Position numbers and translations under genes: made by a program. The notes under the pieces are model-generated. The model worked only from the letters and a program-made list of their open reading frames with translations, was not told the origin of the DNA and did not search any database. Shown here piece by piece: positions 1 to 5,745 of a stretch of 5,745 nt of DNA. Position 1 is the stretch's first letter. The number at the start of each line of letters is the position of its first letter. The stretch comes from Candidatus Neomicrothrix sp. UBA4742 (GTDB lineage: Bacteria; Actinomycetota; Acidimicrobiia; Acidimicrobiales; Acidimicrobilacustridaceae): the NCBI GenBank assembly GCA_002403895.1, contig DHIQ01000048.1:3256-9000 (forward strand). Reading direction: 5' to 3'.

Positions 1-253
1 GGTCGTACTCGATGTGAGCGACCTTGGCCGGCACGCCGTCCTTGGTGCGACGGAAGTCGACGACCCGGTACTGCTGCTTGTGACCGCCACCCTTGTGGCG
101 GGCGGTCTTGCGGCCGTAGCTGTTGCGACCCCCGGTGTTGTGCTTGGCGGCCAGCAACGACTTCTCGGGCGTCGTCTTGGTGATCTCGGAGAAGTCGGAC
201 ACCGTCTGGAAACGGCGGCCGGGGCTGGTGGGCTTGCGCTTGCGGAGTGCCAT
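1..253 (-). CDS. rplB: 50S ribosomal protein L2, N-terminal part (cut by window edge)
   Basis: L2 is a primary 23S rRNA-binding protein of the large subunit, needed for subunit association and the peptidyl transferase region. Only the first 84 codons are present; the gene continues past base 1. The ATG at 253..251 opens a protein beginning [15 protein letters not shown], followed by [20 protein letters not shown] and [19 protein letters not shown], which are the standard basic N-terminal motifs of bacterial L2. A purine-rich AGGAA lies just upstream of the ATG, overlapping the end of rplW, whose stop is 5 bases away. It is the fourth gene of the rplC-rplD-rplW-rplB run and is probably translated from the same message. 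Identity is secure; the rest of the protein cannot be judged. Confidence 0.97.
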   Translation of the reverse strand, partial: MALRKRKPTSPGRRFQTVSDFSEITKTTPEKSLLAAKHNTGGRNSYGRKTARHKGGGHKQQYRVVDFRRTKDGVPAKVAHIEYD

Positions 254-258
254 GGTTC

Positions 259-549
259 CTATGCCTCGAACAGGTCGATGCTGTCGCCCTCGGCGAGGGT
301 GACGATCGCACGCTTGGTGTTGGGACGGGTTCCAAAGGTGCCAGTGCGGCGGTTGCGCTTGCGCTTGCCCTTACGGTTCAGCGTGTTCACGCTCAGCACG
401 CGGACGTTGAAGATGGCCTTCACCGCGTCGCTGATCTCGGGCTTGCTGGCATCGGGGTGAACCCGGAACGTGTAGACGTTCTGGTCGAGCAGCCCGTAGG
501 ACTTCTCGCTCACGATGGGTTCGATGATGACGTCGCGTGGGTCCTTCAC
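259..549 (-). CDS. rplW: 50S ribosomal protein L23
   Basis: L23 binds 23S rRNA domain III beside the polypeptide exit tunnel and is the docking site for trigger factor and SRP. The 96-residue product has the normal family length. It shows [21 protein letters not shown] at the start, [22 protein letters not shown] in the middle, the basic loop [20 protein letters not shown] at about residues 58-77, and the closing beta-strand [16 protein letters not shown]. The start codon is GTG at 549..547, overlapping the rplD stop as GTGA, so initiation is probably coupled to termination of rplD; the Shine-Dalgarno is weak (only a GGGG run about 10 bases upstream). No in-frame ATG lies nearby. The stop is TAG, 5 bases before rplB. 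Confidence 0.96.
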   Translation of the reverse strand: MKDPRDVIIEPIVSEKSYGLLDQNVYTFRVHPDASKPEISDAVKAIFNVRVLSVNTLNRKGKRKRNRRTGTFGTRPNTKRAIVTLAEGDSIDLFEA

Positions 550-1556
550 TGCTCGGCCCCATCGGACTCGGCCGGGCGGTTGAAGGAGAAACCGCCGCCT
601 GGCTTTGTCTCGGCGTCAGCCTCGTCGGTTTCCTCGACCGTCTCGGCCGGCGCGGGGTCCTGGGCTGCCTGCTCTTTGGCGGCGCGCACTTCGGCTTCCT
701 TCTCGGACTTCAAGCGGGCTGCCTCGAAACGGGGATCGGTCTTCTCGCCCACCGGCTTCACCCGGTCGGCAGGAGCGACCGGTTTGGCCGCCTCGCCCTC
801 GTTCTTGGGTCGGTTGGGCAGATCAGTCGCCATGTCGGGCTCCCCTTCGGCGGTGTTCTCGGCGTCCAGCACCGGAGCGGTCACCGACAGGGTGGCCGCC
901 GCGGCCGGAGCCACCTTCTTGGCTGGCTTGGCGGCCTGGGCCGCCTCACTCGTCTCCGGCAGCGTGTCCTTGGTGAACACGACGTAGTCGGAGCAGAGGA
1001 TGTCGTAGGCATTGAGCTCGCCCGGCTCCAGCACGTGCACCGTCGGGAGGTTGCGGAAGCTCTTGACCGCCAGAGCATCATCGGGACGGACCACGATCAC
1101 GACCCGACCGTCGAGCCCGAGGGCGGTCAGAGCGGCGGAGGCTTGTTTCGTGCTGGGCTGGTCGAAGCCCCACTGGTCGACCACGACCACCTTGCCGTCC
1201 GCGGCCCGGTCCGACAGGGCCGAGCGCAGGGCCAGACGGATCATCTTCTTCGGGGTGCGCTGCTCATAGCTGCGGGGCTTGGGGCCAAGGGCCACCCCGC
1301 CGCCCTTCCACTGGGGCGAGCGGATGCTGCCCTGGCGAGCGCGGCCGGTGCCCTTCTGCTTCCAGGGCTTGGCGCCGCCCCCTCGCACCTCGGCCCGGGT
1401 CTTGGTGCTCTGGGTCCCGGCACGGCGGGCCGCCAGCTGGGCGGTCACGACCTGGTGCATGACGGGGACGTTGGGCTCGATGCCGAAGAACCCCTCATCG
1501 AGGGTGGCCGAGCCCTGCTCGGCTCCGGACAGATCCTTCACGGTGACCTTGGGCAT
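546..1556 (-). CDS. rplD: 50S ribosomal protein L4 with long C-terminal extension
   Basis: L4 binds 23S rRNA, and its central loop lines the exit tunnel constriction. Residues 1-199 are a normal L4. The tunnel loop lies at about 52-97 ([43 protein letters not shown]), followed by [15 protein letters not shown], the VVVVDQW strand and a final [18 protein letters not shown]. Bacterial L4 usually ends near residue 200-215. This protein runs on for about 137 more residues, rich in Ala, Glu, Lys, Pro and Asp, with a predicted helical charged stretch ([20 protein letters not shown]) and a terminal [11 protein letters not shown]. The tail has no recognisable domain and is probably disordered. I chose the ATG at 1556, which overlaps the rplC stop by one base (TGATG); the GTG codon immediately before it (1559..1557) would add one residue. 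In enterobacteria L4 also represses its own operon through the mRNA leader; whether that holds here is unknown. Confidence 0.95.
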   Translation of the reverse strand: MPKVTVKDLSGAEQGSATLDEGFFGIEPNVPVMHQVVTAQLAARRAGTQSTKTRAEVRGGGAKPWKQKGTGRARQGSIRSPQWKGGGVALGPKPRSYEQRTPKKMIRLALRSALSDRAADGKVVVVDQWGFDQPSTKQASAALTALGLDGRVVIVVRPDDALAVKSFRNLPTVHVLEPGELNAYDILCSDYVVFTKDTLPETSEAAQAAKPAKKVAPAAAATLSVTAPVLDAENTAEGEPDMATDLPNRPKNEGEAAKPVAPADRVKPVGEKTDPRFEAARLKSEKEAEVRAAKEQAAQDPAPAETVEETDEADAETKPGGGFSFNRPAESDGAEQ

Positions 1557-2215
1557 CACGCACCGTCCTTCGAGCCGGCGGTGGCCTTGACCGCGTTGCG
1601 GACAATGACGAGCCCGCCCTTCGGTCCGGGGATGGCGCCCTTGACCAGCAGCAGGTTGCGCTCGGCGTCGGCTTCGACCACCTCGAGGTTCAGCGTGGTG
1701 ACCTTCTCGCCACCCATACGGCCCGCCATGCGGGTGCCCTTGAACACCCGGGCCGGTGTGGCGCAGGCGCCAATCGAGCCAGGCTTGCGATGGACGCGGT
1801 GGGTACCGTGGGAGGCCTTCTGGCCCGAGAAGTTGTGCCGCTTCATGGTGCCGGCGAATCCCTTGCCCCGGCTCACGGCGGTGACGTCGATGATCTCGCC
1901 GGCAGCCAGCGTGTCCACGCCGATCTCCTGGCCGACCTCGAACCCAGACACGTCGTCGAGCCGGAGCTCGACGAGCCTCGGACCGGCAGCGACGCCGGCC
2001 TTGGCGAAATGACCAGCCGCAGGCTGCGTCAGCTTCCGGGCGTCCTTGGTTCCGAACGTCACCTGCAGCGCGCTGTAGCCATCACGCTCAGGAGTCTTGA
2101 TCTGGACGACTCGAAGGGGCGCGACCCGAACCACGGTGACGGGAACGACGCGGTTGTCGTCGTCCCACACCTGGGTCATGCCGACCTTCTCGCCGACGAG
2201 TGCCTTGTTCGCCAT
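1556..2215 (-). CDS. rplC: 50S ribosomal protein L3
   Basis: L3 is an early-assembly protein of the large subunit whose internal loop reaches toward the peptidyl transferase centre. The product is 219 residues, normal for the family. It begins [19 protein letters not shown], with a central [21 protein letters not shown] and the L3 signature region [21 protein letters not shown] at about 125-145, then [20 protein letters not shown]. The Gln that PrmB methylates in E. coli L3 (GSIGQNQTP) is absent here (GSIGACATP), as in mycobacterial L3. The ATG is at 2215..2213, with a purine-rich AGAAAGAA about 11 bases upstream acting as a loose ribosome binding site. This is the first gene of its transcription unit, because the usual upstream partner rpsJ is about 2.9 kb away behind two oppositely oriented genes. 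Confidence 0.97.
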   Translation of the reverse strand: MANKALVGEKVGMTQVWDDDNRVVPVTVVRVAPLRVVQIKTPERDGYSALQVTFGTKDARKLTQPAAGHFAKAGVAAGPRLVELRLDDVSGFEVGQEIGVDTLAAGEIIDVTAVSRGKGFAGTMKRHNFSGQKASHGTHRVHRKPGSIGACATPARVFKGTRMAGRMGGEKVTTLNLEVVEADAERNLLLVKGAIPGPKGGLVIVRNAVKATAGSKDGA

Positions 2216-2440
2216 ACCGGCTGCGTTCTTTCTGTGTCTGTCGCTGGCGTCGGGGGCGGCCCGCTGCGCTGCGCAACGGGTGCCTGTTCACGCGAACGCT
2301 CCGCACGGGAAGACCCGGCGGAGCGCCTGTTCGGTTGTGCTGCGAGGTTCCACCACCAGGGGTAGTGGCCGGCGCAGACGTCAGTTCGAGGTACGGTCCG
2401 ATCTTCGGTGCGTCGGGCCGGATAGGCCTACGCACACAAG
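2216..2440 (-). promoter_or_regulatory. Structured 5' leader upstream of rplC
   Basis: No convincing gene lies in the roughly 380 bases between the rplC and membrane-protein starts. Read on the minus strand, this part holds three stable hairpins. The first (2340..2377) has an 8-bp inner stem CCACTACC/GGTGGTGG with a CCT loop and an outer 5-bp CTGCG/CGCAG stem. The second (2297..2325) has an 8-bp outer stem CGCTCCGC/GCGGAGCG, a one-base bulge and an inner CGGG/CCCG stem closed by TCTT. The third (2260..2280) has an 8-bp stem CCCGTTGC/GCAGCGGG including one G-T wobble, with loop GCAGC. The last 30 bases before the rplC ATG are A-rich and look unpaired. An 8-base direct repeat (GCCTGTTC on the plus strand, 2282..2289 and 2325..2332) brackets the second hairpin. 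The pairing is seen by eye; a regulatory role is inference. Confidence 0.45.
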
Positions 2441-2446
2441 AGGGAG

Positions 2447-2476
2447 AGCATAGCGGGCGGCGACGGCAGATTCCAA
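2447..2476 (-). promoter_or_regulatory. Candidate housekeeping sigma promoter for rplC operon
   Basis: On the minus strand a -35-like TTGGAA (2476..2471) and a -10-like TATGCT (2452..2447) are separated by 18 bases. Each matches the sigma-70 class consensus at four of six positions, including the key TTG of the -35 and the TA and final T of the -10. Transcription would start near 2440, giving a leader of about 225 bases before the rplC ATG. A dedicated promoter is expected because rplC no longer follows rpsJ. No competing AT-rich element is evident in this spacer. Confidence 0.5.
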
Positions 2477-2595
2477 AGCGGGGCGGGCCGGAACGGCCAG
2501 ATCATCCGGATCCACCAGCCCAGCCACTCAAGTCGCCCCCGAGGGTGCCGACGCGAGCCTCGGTGATGGAACCCTCTTCGTCAACTCGCGCATCG
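2477..2595. other. Upstream part of the divergent spacer, no gene seen
   Basis: This stretch must carry the promoter of the plus-strand membrane-protein gene, but I see no clear -10/-35 pair or Shine-Dalgarno. A small inverted repeat GGCCG-GAA-CGGCC lies at 2486..2498. The open frame of the membrane-protein gene extends through here and into the start of rplC, but the codons before 2596 lack the strong G/C third-position bias of the gene, so the extension is probably not translated. Confidence 0.35.
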
Positions 2596-4161
2596 ATGAG
2601 GACTCCGTCCGCCAACGGGTCGTGCTCGCTGCCGGGCGGGCCGGGCGCCGTGGCCGGGGTGGGCCTCGCCGCGGTGATCGCCGTGGGCCTGGTCTGGTGG
2701 GCGACGGCCCCGTGGGGGGCCGGGTTGTCCCCCGATGCGATCGCCTACACCGCGATCGCCGAGCGGATCCGCGATCAGGCCCAGATCGGCTACTGGCTCG
2801 AGCCCCGCACCTCGTCGTGGCCACCGCTGTTCCCCCTGGTGCTGGCAGGGCTGTCCACCGTGCTCGGCTCCCCCGTCGTCGACTCGGCCCGCCTGCTCAA
2901 CGCCCTGATCGCCGGCGCCACCGTCGTCGTGGTGGCCCTGCTCGCGCGGCGGCTCCTGGGCACCACCTGGCTGCGGGCCCTGGCGGTCGTCATGGCCGTG
3001 TTGGCCCAGCCCCTGGCGTTCGTGGCCGTGAGGGTGTGGAGTGAGCCGTTGTTCAACCTGTTGGTGCTCCTCACCCTGCTGGTGCTGGCGGGCGTGCCGG
3101 GTCAGCGGCCGACGATCCGGTCGCTGGTGGCCAGCGCCTTGACCGTGGCTGCGTTCAGCACCCGCTACGCCGGATTGTCGCTGGTGCCGGCCGGCGTGGC
3201 GGTCCTGGCCCTCTGGCCCCGCCACCTTCCGCGCCGGCAACGGGTCGTGCACGCGCTGTGGTTCGGCCTGCCGGCGTCCGCCGCTGCCGGCCTCCTGGTC
3301 GTCTGGAACCAATGGCGCACGGGCCAGGCCTCCGGCCCCCGTTGGCGGCCGCATCAGCCGTTCTGGCACCACGCCGCCGACGCCATGGCGGCCATCGGCC
3401 AGTGGCTGTTGCCCGGTTCGACCTCTCGTGCCTTCACCATTGGATTCGGCGCCGCGCTCCTCTTGGCGGTGGGCGCCGTTCTCGCCCTCAGCTGGAGGGC
3501 GCCGGACCCGGGAGACGAGGCGCCTCCGGCGCGGACTGCCACGATCGGCGTGGCCCCGGTGCTCGCCACCTTCGCCGGCTGCTACTTCGCCTACATGGTG
3601 TACGCCCGGACAACCTCCGGGTTCGATCCGCTGAACTCCCGGCTGATGCTGCCCATCTTCGTGCCGGCCATGCTCCTCGTCCTCTTCCTGGTGGAGCGGC
3701 TGGCGGCCACCCGCCACCGTGAGCTGTCCCGAGCCCTGATCCTCGCCCTGCCCTTGCTGTCGCTGGTGCCGCTCGGCACCGACGGGCTCGACGCCCTGCG
3801 CACGAGCCACGATGCCGGCAACGAGTACACCAACGCCGCCGTCCAGACGTTCGTCGCCAGCCCGGTGCTGCGCCAGGTGCCCCACGACTGTGACCTACTC
3901 ACCAACGATCCGTGGCTCCTGTGGTTGGCGGGCTTCGAAGCCCAGCTGAGCCCGGAGAGCAACCGTCAGTTAGCCATCCCCCAGTCGATGCAGCTGGAGG
4001 AACTCCCCGCGCTGGCGGCCGGGGGCAACGTCTGCCTGGCGTGGATGGACACCGGGTCGACGGTCTTCTACTCGCCGGAGCAACTCGGGGAGGTCGTCGA
4101 CCTGCAACGGATCGCCGGCGATGGCTACACCACCATCTACCGGGTGGGTCCGCGCCGCTGA
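2596..4161 (+). CDS. Polytopic membrane protein, GT-C/GT39-like glycosyltransferase
   Basis: The 521-residue product resembles membrane glycosyltransferases that use polyprenyl-phosphate sugars and act on the outer face of the membrane. A first membrane segment (about residues 17-38) is followed by LSPDAIAYTAIAERI, where D47 sits in the first extracytoplasmic loop as the catalytic Asp does in GT-C enzymes. Other family-like marks are SWPPLFPLVLAG (74-85), VWSEPLF (147-153), STRYAGLSL and NSRLMLPIFVP. I count about 9-11 hydrophobic segments, then a soluble C-terminal domain of about 130 residues. Substrate and acceptor cannot be told. The start is uncertain: ATG at 2596 is chosen from codon bias, but ATG 2566 or GTG 2563 are possible and none has a good ribosome binding site. 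The gene is divergent from rplC and 49 bases upstream of the DUF3445 gene on the same strand. Its GC content matches its neighbours. Confidence 0.8.
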   Translation: MRTPSANGSCSLPGGPGAVAGVGLAAVIAVGLVWWATAPWGAGLSPDAIAYTAIAERIRDQAQIGYWLEPRTSSWPPLFPLVLAGLSTVLGSPVVDSARLLNALIAGATVVVVALLARRLLGTTWLRALAVVMAVLAQPLAFVAVRVWSEPLFNLLVLLTLLVLAGVPGQRPTIRSLVASALTVAAFSTRYAGLSLVPAGVAVLALWPRHLPRRQRVVHALWFGLPASAAAGLLVVWNQWRTGQASGPRWRPHQPFWHHAADAMAAIGQWLLPGSTSRAFTIGFGAALLLAVGAVLALSWRAPDPGDEAPPARTATIGVAPVLATFAGCYFAYMVYARTTSGFDPLNSRLMLPIFVPAMLLVLFLVERLAATRHRELSRALILALPLLSLVPLGTDGLDALRTSHDAGNEYTNAAVQTFVASPVLRQVPHDCDLLTNDPWLLWLAGFEAQLSPESNRQLAIPQSMQLEELPALAAGGNVCLAWMDTGSTVFYSPEQLGEVVDLQRIAGDGYTTIYRVGPRR

Positions 4162-4203
4162 GCGGCCGCCGGGAACGGCTCCGAACGCGGGGCCCTCACA
4201 CGG

Positions 4204-4209
4204 CATACT
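4204..4209 (+). promoter_or_regulatory. Possible -10 element next to the DUF3445 start
   Basis: CATACT resembles a -10 hexamer in an otherwise very GC-rich 49-base spacer. Transcription from it would begin around 4216-4217, at the in-frame GTG at 4217, which would suit a leaderless message starting two codons after the ATG at 4211. No matching -35 is visible (CCGAAC at that spacing), so support is weak. Confidence 0.2.
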
Positions 4210-4210
4210 C

Positions 4211-5125
4211 ATGGCCGTGGCCCACCAGATCGCAGCGACGCCTCCCCCGGCGCCGGCCTGGCTCGACGAGCTCGCCCTCCAGCCGGGGCCGCCGTGGTTG
4301 TCCATGGGCGTGCGCACCCTGGAGCTTGAGGAGTGGCTGATCAGCGACGGACGCTTCGACGAGGAGCTGGCGCTGAAGGAACTGCTCCTCGCCACCCGCC
4401 CCCACGAGGTGTTCGCCGCCCTTGCCGGCTGCGAGGAGGCCTCGGACGAGATCCTGGAGCTCATCCAAGCATGGCGCGCCGCCCACCCCCAGGAGGGTCA
4501 CGCGGCGTCGCCCCGAGCAGACCTCCACCCACTCGACGCCGCCGGACGCCTCGTCCAGGAGGATCTCTGCGTCATGGTCGAATCCGACGGCCGTTACCGA
4601 CTGGAGGCCGCCTCGCTGTGCTTCCCCTCACACTGGCGCCTTCACGACAAGCTCGGGCACTCCCTGGCCACCATCCACGACCCGGTCCCCCACTACGCCG
4701 AGGAGCTGGCGGCCAAAGTCGACACGTTCTTCGACCGCCTCCGAGCCGACCGCCCGGTCCAGCGAAGGAACTTGTCGATCCACAACCACGATGAGCTCTT
4801 CCGGCCCGGGCCCCACGAATCACCGGGGTCGTTCGCTCCCGACCCGTCCGGCGTCGATCAGGTGTGGCTCCGCAGCGAGCGCCAGACCCTGGTCCGCCTG
4901 GCCCGCACCGGTGCCGTGCTGTTCACCATCAAGACCCAGCAGTGCCCGGTGGTGGCCCTGGCCGGGCGGCCCGACATCGCCGCCGCCCTGGCGGTGAAGC
5001 TCAGGGCAGAGCAGGACGACCTGCTCCGCGCCGGCAGGACCGTCCCGTTCCCGTTGTGGCTCGTCGGCTGGCTCGAGATGTGTCGGGGTGAGCCCGAACG
5101 CGAACGCGAACGAGCCCGGGCCTGA
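4211..5125 (+). CDS. DUF3445 / heme-dependent oxidative N-demethylase family protein
   Basis: The 304-residue product matches the DUF3445 (HDOD) family. Its characterised member is the heme-binding PAS-fold subunit of an oxidative N-demethylase that turns dimethylamine into methylamine and formaldehyde. Family motifs appear in order: QEDLCVM at 116-122, SLCFPSHWRLHDKLG at 135-149, IHDPVPHYAEEL at 155-166, a VDTFFDRL helix, RPVQRRN at 181-187, LRSERQTLVRL at 220-230 and TGAVLFTIKT at 233-242. Histidines such as H156 are candidate heme ligands, but I cannot assign the ligand by eye. The reductase and ferredoxin partner subunits of the known enzyme are not in this window, so the substrate is unknown. 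No good Shine-Dalgarno precedes the ATG at 4211; GTG 4217 is an alternative start. The last codons encode an odd ERERERARA tail from a three-fold CGAACG repeat, and the stop lies in the loop of a terminator hairpin. Confidence 0.88.
   Translation: MAVAHQIAATPPPAPAWLDELALQPGPPWLSMGVRTLELEEWLISDGRFDEELALKELLLATRPHEVFAALAGCEEASDEILELIQAWRAAHPQEGHAASPRADLHPLDAAGRLVQEDLCVMVESDGRYRLEAASLCFPSHWRLHDKLGHSLATIHDPVPHYAEELAAKVDTFFDRLRADRPVQRRNLSIHNHDELFRPGPHESPGSFAPDPSGVDQVWLRSERQTLVRLARTGAVLFTIKTQQCPVVALAGRPDIAAALAVKLRAEQDDLLRAGRTVPFPLWLVGWLEMCRGEPERERERARA
5095..5112 (+). repeat. Three tandem copies of CGAACG
   Basis: Three perfect copies of the 6-base unit CGAACG lie at the 3' end of the DUF3445 gene and encode the alternating Arg-Glu tail. 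The last copy runs into the left arm of the terminator stem. Likely a slippage-prone micro-repeat with no known function. Confidence 0.8.
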
Positions 5126-5139
5126 GGCCCGGGCTCGTT
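5109..5139. terminator. Bidirectional terminator hairpin between convergent DUF3445 gene and rpsJ
   Basis: A perfect 14-bp inverted repeat has arms AACGAGCCCGGGCC (5109..5122) and GGCCCGGGCTCGTT (5126..5139) and a three-base loop, TGA. The loop is exactly the stop codon of the plus-strand gene. Symmetry means the hairpin forms on transcripts from both sides, so it can end both the DUF3445 message and the rpsJ message, whose stop is 22 bases away. Only two T residues end each arm and no longer U-tract follows, as is common for terminators of high-GC actinobacteria. Confidence 0.85.
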
Positions 5140-5160
5140 GGTGGTGCCGATCGGTGAGGC

Positions 5161-5481
5161 CTAGGCCTGCTGGATCTTGATTTCGATGTCGACGCCGGCG
5201 GGCAGGTCGAGGCGCTGCAGCGAGTCGACCGTCTTGGGCGAGGGCTCCAGGATGTCGAGAAGGCGCTTGTGGATGCGCATCTCGAAGTGCTCGCGGGAGT
5301 CCTTGTCCTTGTGGGGGGAGCGGATCACCGTGTAGCGGTGCTTCTCGGTGGGAAGCGGCACCGGACCCCGGATCGTTGCGTTGGTACGCACGACCGTCTC
5401 GACGATCTTCTTCGTCGACTGGTCGATGATCTCGTGATCGTAGGCCTTGAGCCTGATCCGGATCTTCTGCTTGTCAGCCAT
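5161..5481 (-). CDS. rpsJ: 30S ribosomal protein S10 (NusE)
   Basis: S10 is a head protein of the small subunit and, as NusE, pairs with NusB in antitermination and couples NusG-bound polymerase to the ribosome. The product has 106 residues, the usual length. It runs [20 protein letters not shown], then [45 protein letters not shown] and a closing [19 protein letters not shown]. The loop residues that enter the head (about 40-60) look normal. I chose ATG 5481 because S10 proteins begin at this point; the in-frame GTG at 5490 would add three residues (MSE). The upstream sequence GAGCGAG is purine-rich but abuts the ATG, so the ribosome binding site is poor. It follows tuf by 63 bases and is cut off from rplC, its usual downstream neighbour. 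Confidence 0.96.
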   Translation of the reverse strand: MADKQKIRIRLKAYDHEIIDQSTKKIVETVVRTNATIRGPVPLPTEKHRYTVIRSPHKDKDSREHFEMRIHKRLLDILEPSPKTVDSLQRLDLPAGVDIEIKIQQA

Positions 5482-5515
5482 CTCGCTCACTTCGTTCGCT
5501 TGTGTGTTCGGGGGT

Positions 5516-5538
5516 CCACGGGGGCGGAGCCCCCGTGG
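5516..5538 (-). terminator. Hairpin between tuf and rpsJ (terminator or attenuator)
   Basis: A perfect 10-bp stem CCACGGGGGC/GCCCCCGTGG with a three-base loop (TCC on the minus strand) begins 7 bases after the tuf stop codon. There is no U-tract; the minus strand continues ACCCCCGAACACAC. It may partly terminate the tuf message, set the tuf:rpsJ ratio, or protect a processed tuf 3' end. No clear separate promoter for rpsJ is visible in the 63-base spacer, so complete termination here would be surprising. Confidence 0.6.
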
Positions 5539-5544
5539 GTGTCG

Positions 5545-5745
5545 TTACTTGATGATCTTGGTGACGCGTCCGGCGCCCACGGTACGTCCACCCTCACGGA
5601 TCGCGAACCGCAAGCCTTCTTCCATCGCGATCGGGTGGATCAACTCGACGATCATCGTCGTGTTGTCACCCGGCATGCACATCTCGGTACCCTCCGGCAA
5701 CACCACATGACCCGTCACGTCCGTCGTCCGGAAGTAGAACTGCGG
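5545..5745 (-). CDS. tuf: Elongation factor Tu, C-terminal end (cut by window edge)
   Basis: EF-Tu is the GTPase that delivers aminoacyl-tRNA to the ribosome. The last 66 codons are present, belonging to the C-terminal beta-barrel (domain 3): [19 protein letters not shown], then [41 protein letters not shown], ending IK with a TAA stop. This is the near-invariant EF-Tu C-terminus. The gene begins beyond the window's right edge, where fusA and the rest of the str operon would be expected. It lies 63 bases upstream of rpsJ with a hairpin between them. Confidence 0.97.
   Translation of the reverse strand, partial: PQFYFRTTDVTGHVVLPEGTEMCMPGDNTTMIVELIHPIAMEEGLRFAIREGGRTVGAGRVTKIIK

Noticed and set aside
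1790..1859. Missing PrmB methylation glutamine in L3 as an anomaly
   Set aside because: The same replacement is seen in mycobacterial L3, so it is an ordinary actinobacterial feature.
537..2012. Long plus-strand open frame of 491 codons across rplC and rplD
   Set aside because: It lies antisense to two unmistakable ribosomal genes and its translation is a low-complexity Gly/Leu/Arg/His mix with no family resemblance; typical of high-GC antisense frames.
2088..2453. Small open frames on both strands in the rplC upstream spacer
   Set aside because: No ribosome binding sites, overlap with rplC, and compositions consistent with random GC-rich sequence; the region is better explained as promoter plus leader.
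2200..2595. N-terminal extension of the membrane-protein frame back to an ATG at 2200
   Set aside because: It would overlap the rplC start on the other strand, cover the likely rplC promoter and leader, and encode Arg/Pro/Cys-rich sequence without coding-type third-position bias.
2581..3885. Minus-strand open frame of 434 codons antisense to the membrane protein
   Set aside because: The translation is dominated by Gly, Gln, His and Arg with no domain; the plus strand gives a coherent membrane protein with G/C-biased third positions.
2596..5125. Recent horizontal transfer of the two inserted genes
   Set aside because: By eye the base composition and codon bias match the flanking ribosomal genes, and no terminal repeats, integrase or transposase remnants are visible at the borders.

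Overview
The window is high-GC bacterial DNA whose ribosomal proteins look actinobacterial. The L3 segment [20 protein letters not shown] and the S10 body ([29 protein letters not shown]) are of the actinobacterial type. A deep-branching actinobacterial lineage such as Acidimicrobiia is plausible, but this is inference and no 16S or marker tree backs it here.

Layout on the minus strand, read from high to low coordinates: the C-terminal end of tuf (EF-Tu), a hairpin-containing spacer, rpsJ (S10), then after an interruption rplC (L3), rplD (L4), rplW (L23) and the first 84 codons of rplB (L2). The block rplC-rplD-rplW-rplB is tightly packed. rplC/rplD overlap by one base (TGATG), rplD/rplW overlap by four (GTGA), and rplW/rplB are 5 bases apart, so translational coupling is likely. 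These genes belong to the classical S10 operon.

The notable point is the interruption. In most bacteria rpsJ is followed directly by rplC. Here about 2.9 kb lies between them, carrying two plus-strand genes: a polytopic membrane protein resembling GT-C/GT39-type glycosyltransferases, and a DUF3445 protein (heme-dependent oxidative N-demethylase family). They run divergently from rplC and convergently toward rpsJ. rpsJ therefore looks like the tail of a tuf-containing str-type transcription unit. It is closed by a strong two-way hairpin terminator, in whose loop the DUF3445 stop codon sits.

The rplC unit needs its own promoter. A good -35/-10 candidate lies about 230 bases upstream of rplC and is followed by a leader with three stable hairpins. 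L4 is also unusual: the normal domain of about 200 residues is followed by a disordered-looking Ala/Glu/Lys/Pro-rich tail of about 137 residues.

I see no mobile element, CRISPR array, tRNA or rRNA, and no convincing new multi-gene system. The points of interest are the broken operon, its new regulatory elements and the extended L4.
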